Assembly: GCA_048976805.1 (NCBI GenBank)
Contig: JBHGUR010000078.1
Coordinates: 1-64,000 of the forward strand
Length of the DNA stretch: 64,000 bases
DNA from: Ectobacillus sp048976805
GTDB lineage: Bacteria; Bacillota; Bacilli; Bacillales; Bacillaceae_G
Direction: 5' to 3'
Both the position numbers and the translations under genes were made by a program. Shown one piece after another: positions 25,723 to 34,081 of this stretch. The notes beneath the pieces are model-generated. The model had not been told where the DNA came from and ran no database searches. It was given only the letters and a program-made list of their open reading frames with translations. The stretch's first letter is position 1. Every line of letters begins with the position of its first letter.

Positions 25723-25758
25723 TGTTTCGGTATACTTTCATTAAGGAGGATGATTTAT

Positions 25759-26172
25759 ATGGCTATTCAAAATCCAACACGCGAGGAAATCGGCGCTATT
25801 TTAAAGAAAAGCAAAACGATAGCAGTCGTGGGCCTTTCCGATAATCCGGATCGTACGTCCTACATGGTATCAAAAGTGATGCAGGATGCGGGCTATGATA
25901 TTATTCCGGTAAATCCGCAAGTTGAGTATGTGTTTGGAAAAAAAGCGGTAAAATCTTTAACGGAAATTCAAGGTCATATTGACATTGTAAACGTATTTCG
26001 CCGTTCCGAATTTCTAATGGACGTAGCGAAGGAATTTGTTCAGGTGGACGCGGGCGTATTTTGGGCACAATCGGGTCTTGCGGATGAAGCGACATACAAC
26101 TTTTTAAAAGAAAAAGGTTACACTGTCATTATGGATCGTTGCATTAAAGTGGAGCATGCGCTGACAAAGTAA
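25759..26172 (+). CDS. yneT: CoA-binding domain protein YneT
   Basis: The 137-residue cytosolic protein is a single Rossmann-type CoA-binding domain: KTIAVVGLSDNPDRTSYMVS near residue 20, then NPQ and DIVNVFRRSEF. It matches B. subtilis YneT, which lies between plsY and parE. Its role is not established. TTAAGGAGGATGATTTAT precedes the ATG. The longer frame starting at 25720 has no ribosome site and overlaps the preceding terminator. Confidence 0.92.
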   Translation: MAIQNPTREEIGAILKKSKTIAVVGLSDNPDRTSYMVSKVMQDAGYDIIPVNPQVEYVFGKKAVKSLTEIQGHIDIVNVFRRSEFLMDVAKEFVQVDAGVFWAQSGLADEATYNFLKEKGYTVIMDRCIKVEHALTK

Positions 26173-26283
26173 AATGAAGCTTTTGTTTTTATGGGAGGCT
26201 TTTTCCAAACAGAAGTTAGCTGAATCCATTGACATTTACCGGGATAATGTGTATGGAAATTTCATAAAAAGGAGGTACTCCCC

Positions 26284-26376
26284 ATGAAATTTTTTCGCGG
26301 ATGCTTATGGGGATTGCTCCTTGTTTTACCTTTTTGGATTTTTATGATTTGGCTTATTTCTCAATTTTTGAAATAA
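26284..26376 (+). CDS. Small membrane protein, 30 aa
   Basis: The frame reads MKFFRGCLWGLLLVLPFWIF followed by MIWLISQFLK, a single hydrophobic helix with a basic start. AAAAAGGAGGTACTCCCC is a near-ideal ribosome site. No family is recognised. It sits between yneT and parE. Confidence 0.65.
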   Translation: MKFFRGCLWGLLLVLPFWIFMIWLISQFLK

Positions 26377-26451
26377 AGGAAAAGCCTTTACTGTCAAGGG
26401 ATTGTAATTGAATGACATTGACAAGCATTCATTTTTCTGAAATAGTAGCTA

Positions 26452-26486
26452 AAGGAATCCTTGTTCAAACAAGGATTTTTCTTTTG
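26452..26486 (+). terminator. Terminator before parE
   Basis: GGAATCCTTG-ttca-AACAAGGATTTTTCTTTT. A hairpin with T-run that ends transcription from the yneT side. Confidence 0.75.
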
Positions 26487-26518
26487 TATCTTGTATATTT
26501 TATAGATAATAAGTGTAC

Positions 26519-26547
26519 TTGCCAAAAAAAAGACGGTGCGGTATGCT
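26519..26547 (+). promoter_or_regulatory. Sigma-A-like promoter of parEC
   Basis: TTGCCA (26519-26524), a 17-base spacer and TATGCT (26542-26547), about 50 bases before the parE start. Confidence 0.5.
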
Positions 26548-26595
26548 ATAACAGAAACGTATGTTCTGAATTTAGGAAGGAAAGGAGCAGGTGAC

Positions 26596-28551
26596 TTGGC
26601 ACAAATACAATATAATGAAGATGCGATTCAAGTGCTGGAAGGGCTTGAAGCGGTTCGGAAACGCCCGGGGATGTATATTGGAAGCACAGACAGCCGCGGA
26701 TTGCATCATTTAGTATACGAAATTGTAGATAACTCTGTAGATGAAGCACTGGCCGGTTTTGGGGATGAAATTACGGTCGTTATACATAAAGACAACAGCG
26801 TAAGCGTACAGGATAAAGGGCGCGGAATGCCAACCGGCATGCATAGAATGGGGAAACCGACTCCGGAGGTTATTTTGACTGTACTTCATGCCGGCGGAAA
26901 ATTTGGCCAGGGCGGCTATAAGACGAGCGGCGGCTTGCACGGAGTAGGGGCTTCTGTCGTTAACGCGCTTTCAGAATGGCTTGTCGTTACCATTTACCGC
27001 GATGGGAATATATACGAACAACGCTTCGAAAATGGCGGCTGTCCCGTTACAACGCTTGAAAAAATAGGAACAGCGAAGAAAACGGGAACAAAAATTCATT
27101 TTAAACCGGATCCAACTATTTTTAGCACGACAAATTACAACTATGAAACTTTAAGTGAACGCTTGCGTGAATCTGCATTTTTATTAAAAGGAATGAAAAT
27201 CGTTTTAAAGGATGAGCGTAATGATTTACAAGATACATTCTATTATGAAACGGGAATCGAAGCGTTCGTTTCATATTTGAATGAGGAAAAAGATATACTT
27301 CATCCTGTTGTCTATTTTGAAGGAGAACAAAACGGAATTGAAGTAGAACTTGCATTTCAATTTAATGACGGCTACTCGGAGAACATTCTTTCTTTTGTTA
27401 ACAACGTGCGCACAAAGGACGGGGGGACACATGAAGCTGGCTTTAAAACGGCGATGACTCGCGTGTTTAACGAATATGCGCGCAAAATCGGCTTGCTAAA
27501 GGAAAAGGATAAGAATTTAGAAGGAAGCGATATTCGCGAAGGCTTATCGGCCATTGTATCTGTACGTATTCCTGAGGGATTGCTGCAATTTGAAGGTCAA
27601 ACGAAAGGAAAGCTTGGCACGAGCGAGGCGCGTTCTGCAGTGGATGCGATTGTTTCCGAGCACTTAGCCTATTTCCTGCAAGAAAATCCTGATGCGGGCA
27701 ATCTGTTAGTGAAAAAGGCTATTAAAGCTTTTCAGGCGCGTGAGGCGGCGCGTAAGGCGCGCGAAGAAGCGCGAAGCGGCAAAAAGAAGAAGCGTTCTGA
27801 AGCCTCTTTAAGCGGCAAGCTAACCCCAGCGCAATCGCGCAATCCGCAAAAGAATGAGCTGTATCTTGTTGAGGGCGATTCAGCAGGCGGGTCGGCAAAG
27901 CAAGGACGTGACCGCCGGTTTCAAGCTGTATTGCCGCTGCGCGGGAAGGTTATTAATACGGAAAAAGCAAAACTTGCGGATATTTTCAAAAATGAGGAAA
28001 TCAATACAATCATTCATGCGATTGGTGGCGGCGTCGGGTCAGAGTTTTCCGTTGAGGATATTAATTACGATAAAGTGGTGATTATGACAGACGCCGATAC
28101 AGATGGAGCCCATATACAGGTGCTGCTGCTTACTTTCTTTTATCGCTATATGAAGCCTCTTATCGAAGCTGGAAAGGTGTTCATCGCACTTCCGCCTCTT
28201 TATAAAGTCAGCAGGGGAACAGGGAAAAAAGAAGTAGTTGAATATGCGTGGTCGGACGAGGAGCTAAAAGAGGTTATTAAAAAAGTTGGCAAAGGCTATA
28301 CAATTCAGCGCTATAAAGGGCTTGGCGAAATGAATGCCGAGCAATTATGGGAAACAACGATGAACCCGGAAACAAGAACGCTTATCCGCGTGAAAATTGA
28401 TGATGCAGCACGCGCTGAGCGCCGCGTGACAACGCTTATGGGCGATAAGGTTGAACCGCGCCGCAAATGGATTGAACGCAATGTCCAGTTTGGCATGCAA
28501 GAAGAAGGAAATATTTTAGAAAACGAAATGATTTCAGCGGAGGTGGAGTAA
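26596..28551 (+). CDS. parE: DNA topoisomerase IV subunit B
   Basis: The 651-residue ATPase subunit shows the GHKL motifs EIVDNSVDEALAGFG, DKGRGMPTG and GGLHGVGASVVNALS, and the TOPRIM motif LVEGDSAGGSAKQGRDR with the DTDGAH acidic site. It ends NERNVQFG-type. With ParC it unlinks replicated chromosomes. The start is TTG at 26596: AGGAAAGGAGCAGGTGAC precedes it and the next residues (AQIQYNEDAIQVLEG) align with ParE. The ATG at 26536 lies within the promoter. Confidence 0.95.
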   Translation: MAQIQYNEDAIQVLEGLEAVRKRPGMYIGSTDSRGLHHLVYEIVDNSVDEALAGFGDEITVVIHKDNSVSVQDKGRGMPTGMHRMGKPTPEVILTVLHAGGKFGQGGYKTSGGLHGVGASVVNALSEWLVVTIYRDGNIYEQRFENGGCPVTTLEKIGTAKKTGTKIHFKPDPTIFSTTNYNYETLSERLRESAFLLKGMKIVLKDERNDLQDTFYYETGIEAFVSYLNEEKDILHPVVYFEGEQNGIEVELAFQFNDGYSENILSFVNNVRTKDGGTHEAGFKTAMTRVFNEYARKIGLLKEKDKNLEGSDIREGLSAIVSVRIPEGLLQFEGQTKGKLGTSEARSAVDAIVSEHLAYFLQENPDAGNLLVKKAIKAFQAREAARKAREEARSGKKKKRSEASLSGKLTPAQSRNPQKNELYLVEGDSAGGSAKQGRDRRFQAVLPLRGKVINTEKAKLADIFKNEEINTIIHAIGGGVGSEFSVEDINYDKVVIMTDADTDGAHIQVLLLTFFYRYMKPLIEAGKVFIALPPLYKVSRGTGKKEVVEYAWSDEELKEVIKKVGKGYTIQRYKGLGEMNAEQLWETTMNPETRTLIRVKIDDAARAERRVTTLMGDKVEPRRKWIERNVQFGMQEEGNILENEMISAEVE

Positions 28552-28552
28552 A

Positions 28553-30970
28553 ATGCAAGCAGAGAAATTTCATGACCTCCCTCTTGAAGATGTTCTTGGC
28601 GACCGCTTTGGCCGATATAGTAAATATATTATTCAGGACCGGGCTTTGCCTGATGCGCGTGACGGTTTAAAGCCGGTGCAGCGGCGGATTTTGTATTCCA
28701 TGTATGTAGAAGGAAATGTCCATGATAAGCCGTATCGCAAATCTGCAAAAACAGTCGGTAACGTAATCGGCAATTATCACCCGCATGGGGATTCCTCTGT
28801 ATATGAAGCAATGGTGCGCTTAAGCCAAGATTGGAAAATCCGCAATGTACTGATTGAAATGCATGGAAATAACGGCAGCATTGACGGCGACCCGGCTGCG
28901 GCAATGCGTTATACAGAAGCGCGCCTATCGCCAATCGCTTCGGAATTGTTGCGTGACATCGAAAAGCATACAGTCGAGTTTGTACCGAATTTTGATGATA
29001 CAAGTGAAGAGCCGATGGTGCTCCCGGCAAGCTTTCCAAATTTGCTTGTAAACGGATCGACAGGTATCTCTGCAGGATACGCAACAGATATTCCGCCGCA
29101 TCACCTAGGTGAGGTTATTGATGCGGTAATGATGAGAATTGACCGTGCTGATTGTACAGTAGATGATCTGTTGACGGTTATAAAAGGGCCGGATTTTCCG
29201 ACAGGAGGAGTGATTCAAGGTCTTGATGGAATCAAAAAGGCTTATGAAACAGGGCGCGGAAAAATTATTATCCGCAGCAAAGCCAACATTGAAGAGGTAC
29301 GGGGCGGTAAACAACAAATTGTTATTACAGAGATTCCGTATGAGGTAAACAAGGCAAATCTTGTAAAGAAAATGGATGATTTGCGCCTTGACAAAAAACT
29401 TGATGGCATTGCTGAAGTGCGCGATGAAACAGACCGCACTGGACTTCGCATTGTAATCGAACTAAAAAAAGATGCAAATGCAGAGGGCATTTTAAATTAT
29501 TTATATAAAAATACAGAGCTGCAAATTCCGTATAACTTTAATATGGTCGCGATTCACAACCGCCGTCCGAAGCTGATGAGCTTGCCTCAAATTTTGGATG
29601 CGTATATTGATCACCAAAAAGAAGTTGTCACAAACCGTTCAAAATACGAACTAGCGAAAGCGCAAGACCGGCAGCATATTGTTGAAGGCCTTATGAAGGC
29701 GTTGTCCGTTCTGGATGAAGTCATCGCAACAATCCGCGCTTCAAAGGATAAGCGCGATGCGAAGAATAATTTAATGGAGAAGTTTGGATTTACGGAGCCG
29801 CAGGCAGAAGCAATTGTATCTTTGCAGTTATACCGTTTAACGAATACAGATATTACTGCGCTGCAAAAAGAAGCGGAAGAGCTTCAGAAAAAAATCCAAG
29901 AATTGTCTGCTGTTTTAAGCAGCGAAAAAAAGCTCCTTCAAGTTATCAAAACCGATTTAAAGCGCGTAAAGAAAGCTTATGCTGATGAACGCCGTTCCGT
30001 TGTTGAAAACGAAATCGAGGATATTAAAATCGATATGGAAGTTATGATTCCGCAAGAAGATGTTATTGTAACGGTGACGAAGGAAGGCTACGTCAAGCGG
30101 ACAAGCTGGCGCTCCCATAACGCCTCAAACGGCAAGGATTTCGGCATGAAAGAAGGGGACCGCTTGCTTGGGCGCTTTGATATTAATACAACCGATACGC
30201 TCTTGCTATTCACGAACAAAGGTAACTATATGTATCTTCCTGTATATGAGCTGCCGGATATTCGATGGAAAGACTTGGGGCAATATATTGCCAATATTAT
30301 TACGCTTGAGCGCGATGAAGAGCTAGTAGCAGCGACTGCGGTCCAAAATTTTGAAGAAGATCGCCGCTTTTTACTGTTTGTTACGAAAAACGGCATGGTT
30401 AAGAAGACAGAATTAAAAGCATATAAGGTGCAGCGTTATTCACGGGCGCTAGTGGCTATCAATGTGAAAGATGATGATGAAGTAGTCGATGTGCTTGTAA
30501 CGGATGGAACGCAGGATTTGCTTCTTGTTACACATGCGGCATACGCCTTGCGCTTTAATGAAGAAGAAATTAGTCCAATTGGTGTACGGGCGGCTGGTGT
30601 TAAAGGAATGAATGTGAAAGATGGCGATTTTGTTGTAAAAGCTTTAACGGTATGCGAGGAAGAGAATTTGCTGCTCGTTACACAGCGCGGCGGTGTGAAA
30701 AAGATGAAGGTGTCGGAAATTGAAAAATTAAGCCGTGCCAAACGAGGTCTTGTTATTTTTAAAGAGCTGAAAACGAATCCGTACCGTGTTATCGGTGTGG
30801 AAACAGTAAATGAAGGATCTGCAGTTTATGCTAAAACAGAAAAGAATATAATAGAAGTAATCGATCCGGACGCGCTAAAGGAGAAAGATCGCTACAGCAA
30901 CGGTACGCTTTTAATTGATACAAGCGAAGCAGGCAGTGTTGTGGAGGTATGGAAGCCATATAACGTTTAA
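28553..30970 (+). CDS. parC: DNA topoisomerase IV subunit A
   Basis: The 805-residue subunit has the DNA-cleaving tyrosine in AAAMRYTEARLS (about residue 124) and the quinolone-determining stretch HPHGDSSVYEA, with the serine and glutamate of susceptible types. The C-terminal half is a GyrA-type beta-pinwheel. Its ATG follows the parE stop by one base, so the pair is coupled. A terminator follows at 30977. This gene closes the B. subtilis-like block. Confidence 0.97.
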   Translation: MQAEKFHDLPLEDVLGDRFGRYSKYIIQDRALPDARDGLKPVQRRILYSMYVEGNVHDKPYRKSAKTVGNVIGNYHPHGDSSVYEAMVRLSQDWKIRNVLIEMHGNNGSIDGDPAAAMRYTEARLSPIASELLRDIEKHTVEFVPNFDDTSEEPMVLPASFPNLLVNGSTGISAGYATDIPPHHLGEVIDAVMMRIDRADCTVDDLLTVIKGPDFPTGGVIQGLDGIKKAYETGRGKIIIRSKANIEEVRGGKQQIVITEIPYEVNKANLVKKMDDLRLDKKLDGIAEVRDETDRTGLRIVIELKKDANAEGILNYLYKNTELQIPYNFNMVAIHNRRPKLMSLPQILDAYIDHQKEVVTNRSKYELAKAQDRQHIVEGLMKALSVLDEVIATIRASKDKRDAKNNLMEKFGFTEPQAEAIVSLQLYRLTNTDITALQKEAEELQKKIQELSAVLSSEKKLLQVIKTDLKRVKKAYADERRSVVENEIEDIKIDMEVMIPQEDVIVTVTKEGYVKRTSWRSHNASNGKDFGMKEGDRLLGRFDINTTDTLLLFTNKGNYMYLPVYELPDIRWKDLGQYIANIITLERDEELVAATAVQNFEEDRRFLLFVTKNGMVKKTELKAYKVQRYSRALVAINVKDDDEVVDVLVTDGTQDLLLVTHAAYALRFNEEEISPIGVRAAGVKGMNVKDGDFVVKALTVCEEENLLLVTQRGGVKKMKVSEIEKLSRAKRGLVIFKELKTNPYRVIGVETVNEGSAVYAKTEKNIIEVIDPDALKEKDRYSNGTLLIDTSEAGSVVEVWKPYNV

Positions 30971-30976
30971 GAAAGG

Positions 30977-31028
30977 AGCTGACCCAAAAGTCCGCTTTTA
31001 GCGGACTTTTGGTCAGCTCTCTTTTCGT
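30977..31028 (+). terminator. parEC terminator
   Basis: AGCTGACCCAAAAGTCCGC-tttta-GCGGACTTTTGGTCAGCT followed by CTCTTTTCGTTTT. A long, nearly perfect stem. Confidence 0.85.
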
Positions 31029-31053
31029 TTTGCGTGCCCAGGCAAGCCGTTAA

Positions 31054-31353
31054 TTGCTAATGAATTTCAGGCCTCTTGGCATCCCAACCATCAAGGACAG
31101 GGTTGCCCAAATGGCGGTCAAAATGGTTATTGAGCCACTGTTTGAATCTGACTTTCAGGATTGTTCGTATGGATTCAGGAACTATTACCTGATATCCCCC
31201 ATCGCCAAAAAGTGGCTGAATCGGATCGACTGGTATGTCCTTGAGAGGCTTTGCCTATTTTGGAACAAGAAACGAAATATTCGTTACAAACATAGCGGGA
31301 TAAGGGATGTCATGAAGATGACCAAAGGAAAACTCGTGAAATTAGCACAATAG
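31054..31353 (+). pseudogene. Remnant of group II intron reverse transcriptase/maturase
   Basis: An open but internally deleted frame of 99 codons. The first 36 or so codons match RT block 2 and the last 60 or so match the C-terminal maturase/D region. The intact protein would be about 400-600 residues. No ribosome site of note precedes it. It is probably not functional. Confidence 0.85.
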
Positions 31354-31390
31354 GCAAGTACCGTAATGCCAAAGAAAGAAGAACGTCGGA

Positions 31391-31424
31391 AAGCCGTATG
31401 AGGGAAAACCTCACGTACGGTTTG
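31391..31424 (+). ncRNA. Group II intron domain V
   Basis: AAGCCGTATGAGG-gaaa-ACCTCACGTACGGTTT folds as the 34-nt domain V helix. It is preceded by GAACGTCGG, as in other bacterial group II introns. Confidence 0.8.
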
Positions 31425-31509
31425 ATGAGGGGGAGCAGGAAAAGGAATTGCCCTCCTGTCTGGCTTAGTAAGGTGGAAAACCCTGAAAATATCTAATTCC
31501 TGTTTTCTA

Positions 31510-31541
31510 CTCTACTACATATTATGTAATATGTAGTAGAG
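31510..31541. repeat. Perfect 32-bp palindrome
   Basis: CTCTACTACATATTA-tg-TAATATGTAGTAGAG has 15-bp arms. A family C fragment follows at about 31548-31600 (GTTTTCCTCTGGTATGGGGC, AGGAAAAG). There is no gene here. Confidence 0.8.
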
Positions 31542-31605
31542 GCAGTAGCTTGCATTTTTTTGTTTTCCTCTGGTATGGGGCAGGAAAAGTGTCCCCCTAT
31601 CTGCA

Positions 31606-32136
31606 TTATTTCCAATTCTTTGCAATAAAAGCCTCGCGCCCGGATTCTATGCGTTCTTGCTTATATTTTTGCGGATTCTTTTTGTAAAAATGCTGGTGAT
31701 ATTCTTCAGCTAGATAAAACGGGGCAGCCGGCAAGATTTCTGTTACAATCGGCTTTTGAAAACGGCCGCTTTCTGTCAGTTCACGCTTGGATTGTTCTGC
31801 AAGCTTGCGCTGCTTTTCATTATGATAAAAAATGGCTGTACGGTACTGCGGCCCGCGGTCAAAAAATTGCCCGCCGTCATCAGTCGGGTCAATTTGCGGC
31901 CAGTATAACGCTAGCAATTTTTCATACGGGAAGATTTCCGGGTCGAATGCAATTTGTACAACTTCATAATGGCCTGTCGTTCCGGTTTTAACTTGTTCAT
32001 ATGCCGGATTTTCTACATGGCCTCCCATATAACCGGACAGTACGCTGCTTATGCCAGGCATTTCATCAAATGGTTTCACCATGCACCAAAAGCAGCCTCC
32101 TGCAAAGGTTGCCAGTTCGTATTGTTTTTCTGTCAT
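31606..32136 (-). CDS. msrA: Peptide methionine-S-sulfoxide reductase A
   Basis: The 176-residue enzyme carries the active-site motif FAGGCFWCMVKPFDEMPG (catalytic cysteine near residue 16) and the GHYEVVQIAFDP and EEYHQHFYKKNP segments. It reduces the S-epimer of methionine sulfoxide in proteins. AAAGGATTTGTTGAG precedes the ATG. It is monocistronic and preceded by a SAM-I riboswitch and terminator, which links it to methionine/SAM supply. Confidence 0.96.
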   Translation of the reverse strand: MTEKQYELATFAGGCFWCMVKPFDEMPGISSVLSGYMGGHVENPAYEQVKTGTTGHYEVVQIAFDPEIFPYEKLLALYWPQIDPTDDGGQFFDRGPQYRTAIFYHNEKQRKLAEQSKRELTESGRFQKPIVTEILPAAPFYLAEEYHQHFYKKNPQKYKQERIESGREAFIAKNWK

Positions 32137-32160
32137 CTCAACAAATCCTTTCCTAGATAA

Positions 32161-32193
32161 ATAAAAAATCCCTTCTTCGTAAGAAGAAGGGAT
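32161..32193 (-). terminator. Riboswitch-controlled terminator before msrA
   Basis: On the minus strand ATCCCTTCTTC-ttac-GAAGAAGGGAT is followed by TTTTTTAT. It sits between the SAM-I aptamer and the msrA start, the expected expression platform. Confidence 0.88.
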
Positions 32194-32210
32194 AAAAGTG
32201 CGTTATCCAT

Positions 32211-32317
32211 CTTCTTATCTTTCAGGACAATATTGTCCTGCTGGAGTTGGCACCTTCCGCATATATGGGGTTGCCGAGGCTTCACCGGGCCAGTCCCTCT
32301 GCCTCTCTTGATAAGAA
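32211..32317 (-). promoter_or_regulatory. SAM-I (S-box) riboswitch upstream of msrA
   Basis: On the minus strand it reads TTCTTATCAAGAGAGGCAGA, GGGACTGGCCCGGTGAAGCC, TCGGCAACC, then GGTGCCAACTCCAGCAGG, and closes with AGATAAGAA. These are the conserved S-box segments in order, with P1 formed by TTCTTATC and GATAAGAA. High SAM should favour the terminator at 32161-32193 and turn msrA off. Confidence 0.94.
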
Positions 32318-32359
32318 TCATTTGAATAGTATGTATTATAAAATAGAACCGGGAGAAAA

Positions 32360-32391
32360 ACAACAGCCATGCTGGTTTTACATGGCTGTTA
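32360..32391 (-). terminator. Terminator of the small lipoprotein gene
   Basis: AACAGCCATG-ctggttttac-ATGGCTGTT hairpin immediately after the stop of the 32398-32535 gene. Confidence 0.65.
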
Positions 32392-32397
32392 TCTTAT

Positions 32398-32535
32398 TTA
32401 ATCTTTTTCCTGTATTTCCTCAGAAGGCTCTTCAGTTGGATCTGGCTCATCTTCATCGACACCGTTGCAGCCGGTTAAAAGCCCTAAGGACAACACGCCG
32501 GATATGAATGCCAGCAAAAGCTTTTTCTTTTTCAT
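32398..32535 (-). CDS. Small lipoprotein, 45 aa
   Basis: The frame starts MKKKKLLLAFISGVLSLGLL, with lipobox LTGC (cysteine at residue 23), and ends in a short acidic tail rich in Asp, Glu and Pro. GAGAGGAGGTGTATAAT precedes the ATG. It lies downstream of the spoVA-type operon on the same strand, about 90 bases after the 2Duf stop. No function is recognised. Confidence 0.75.
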   Translation of the reverse strand: MKKKKLLLAFISGVLSLGLLTGCNGVDEDEPDPTEEPSEEIQEKD

Positions 32536-32624
32536 ATTATACACCTCCTCTCATATTAAGTATTGTTCTATTTGATTGAGAAGATAGAATAATTTTGCAG
32601 CAACCCATTTTCCAATTTTGAAAA

Positions 32625-33485
32625 TCACGCTTTTAAGAGATAAGAAACCTTCTTTAATATTTCATCCAAGCGCTGTGCATTTTTTGCATACATATTGGCG
32701 ACTGATCGTGAATCTGTCTCCAGTGCAAATAGTTCTAGATCCGCTTGGCATTTTTTCAAAGCGGCCAGCAACAGCGGTTTGCCTTGGGGAGAGGGAATTT
32801 GAATTTTATCGTCATATACATCTACAGTGAGCTGCCCATAAGAATCAACTTGCCCGATAAATACGTTATCTAATGAAACTCCGAGCTTGTCCAGCTCGGT
32901 TTGCAGCCAACTGCGGCTATGGCCGCTTGTGGAAAGCGGTTCATCTAGTATTTTGCCGTCCATAATCACTGTTTGCGGTTCCTTTTCAGGTGCGATCTTC
33001 AAGCCAAGGTCGCTAGGAGTAAGCGGTTGTTTATCTTTTTTTAGTAAAACATTAAAACTTCCGTTGTTTTCCAATACAGCATATTCTACATCAGCCAAGG
33101 CGAATATACCCTTATTTCGGAGAAGCTCCATCAATTCATCGATTGTATATTTTTCTTTCTTTAAATTCTCTTCCAGAATTTTGCCGTCTTTTATGATAAC
33201 AGTAGCTTTTCCGTCGACAACATCGCGTACCTTTTTGCTTTTCATAGTAATAATCCCTGCAGTAAAGGGAATAGAAGCCCAAACGAATAGACTAATGAGA
33301 CCGTGTGTGAAATTTTGTTCCATTCCCATTGACGTTTCAGCTGCAATATTTCCAATGGTAATGCCTGTTATGTATTCAAATAATGAAAGCTGAGAGAGCT
33401 GCCTTTTTCCAAGCAATTTTGTTACTGAAAATAAAACGATTAAAAAGATGATGGAACGTACGATAATGAGCAGCCATTCCGGCAT
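32625..33485 (-). CDS. 2Duf protein: DUF421 (YetF-like) fused to DUF1657
   Basis: The 286-residue protein has three N-terminal membrane helices (residues 5-85, with LFEYITGITIGNIAAETSMG), a YetF-type soluble DUF421 region, and a C-terminal segment from about residue 238. That last segment, LKKCQADLELFALETDSRSV, aligns with the stand-alone DUF1657 proteins of this operon (LKSAQASLEGFALDTDNQQA). DUF421-DUF1657 fusion proteins ('2Duf') end the spoVA-2mob operon of bacilli, where they have been linked to high spore wet-heat resistance through the inner membrane. AGGGAGGAGGAATATAAA precedes the ATG. It is the last gene of the operon. Confidence 0.88.
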   Translation of the reverse strand: MPEWLLIIVRSIIFLIVLFSVTKLLGKRQLSQLSLFEYITGITIGNIAAETSMGMEQNFTHGLISLFVWASIPFTAGIITMKSKKVRDVVDGKATVIIKDGKILEENLKKEKYTIDELMELLRNKGIFALADVEYAVLENNGSFNVLLKKDKQPLTPSDLGLKIAPEKEPQTVIMDGKILDEPLSTSGHSRSWLQTELDKLGVSLDNVFIGQVDSYGQLTVDVYDDKIQIPSPQGKPLLLAALKKCQADLELFALETDSRSVANMYAKNAQRLDEILKKVSYLLKA

Positions 33486-33506
33486 TTTATATTCCTCCTC
33501 CCTTTT

Positions 33507-33713
33507 TTAGAATCCTTTATATTGCGGCTCTTCGCGTTCCAGTGCGGCAATTCTTTTTTGCATATCGGCAATAATAATGTCCATTTCGAGCATACATTCA
33601 TGAAAAACACGTTTTGCTTCCTCATCCTGTGCATTGCAGGCGAAGGTGCTCAAGTTTGCTTGGGCACCTTTTAAACTTGCCAGACAAGATTTTACGCTTG
33701 TAATAACAGTCAA
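33507..33713 (-). CDS. DUF1657 protein
   Basis: The 68-residue product starts MTVITSVKSCLASLKGAQAN and has the conserved LSTFACNAQDEEAKRVFHEC centre. It is more divergent and cysteine-richer than the two copies at 36250 and 36565. TTG is the start, with TAAGGAGGGTTAAC before it. It lies between spoVAE and 2Duf, the normal place of the second DUF1657 gene in spoVA-2mob operons. Confidence 0.87.
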   Translation of the reverse strand: MTVITSVKSCLASLKGAQANLSTFACNAQDEEAKRVFHECMLEMDIIIADMQKRIAALEREEPQYKGF

Positions 33714-33724
33714 GTTAACCCTCC

Positions 33725-34078
33725 TTATCCTTTAGGCTTAAATAATAAAGCGCCGATGAAACCGAATATGATAGCTGCAGATACCCCGGCGCTTGTTACT
33801 TTAAACATGCCAGTGATTACACCGATGATGCCATGTTTTTGTGCTTCCGCCATTGCACCGTGTACAAGAGCATTGCCAAAGCTGGTAATTGGAACAGTTG
33901 CGCCGGCGCCGGCGAAGTCAATTAATGGTTCATATAGATTGAGTCCATCGAGTATCGCGCCAACTACGACAAGGGTAGACATTGTATGAGCGGGTGTGAG
34001 TTTAAAGACATCAAACATAATTTGGCCGATTACACAAATCGCTCCTCCGACCACAAACGCCCAAAAAAACATAGCCAT
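33725..34078 (-). CDS. spoVAE: Stage V sporulation protein AE (SpoVAEb type)
   Basis: The 117-residue membrane protein has about four helices with VVGGAICVIGQIMFDVFKLT, GAGATVPITSFGNALVHGAM and a C-terminal FIGALLFKPKG. These match SpoVAE(b). With SpoVAC and SpoVAD it forms part of the spore inner-membrane channel for dipicolinic acid. Its ribosome site lies inside the end of spoVAD (GGAAGGTG). Confidence 0.93.
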   Translation of the reverse strand: MAMFFWAFVVGGAICVIGQIMFDVFKLTPAHTMSTLVVVGAILDGLNLYEPLIDFAGAGATVPITSFGNALVHGAMAEAQKHGIIGVITGMFKVTSAGVSAAIIFGFIGALLFKPKG

Positions 34079-34081
34079 TTT

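Larger units (their letters stand above)
31031..31490 (+). mobile_element. Decayed group II intron (internal deletion) with domain V
   Basis: The 31054-31353 frame joins a reverse-transcriptase fragment (RPLGIPTIKDRVAQMAVKMV, EPLFESDFQDCSYGFR) directly to a maturase C-terminus (ISPIAKKWLNRIDWYVLERL). The catalytic YxDD region and most of the protein are deleted. About 40 bases later lies a typical intron domain V hairpin, GCCGTATGAGG-gaaa-ACCTCACGTACGGTTT (31391-31424). The element cannot make an active protein. Confidence 0.88.
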
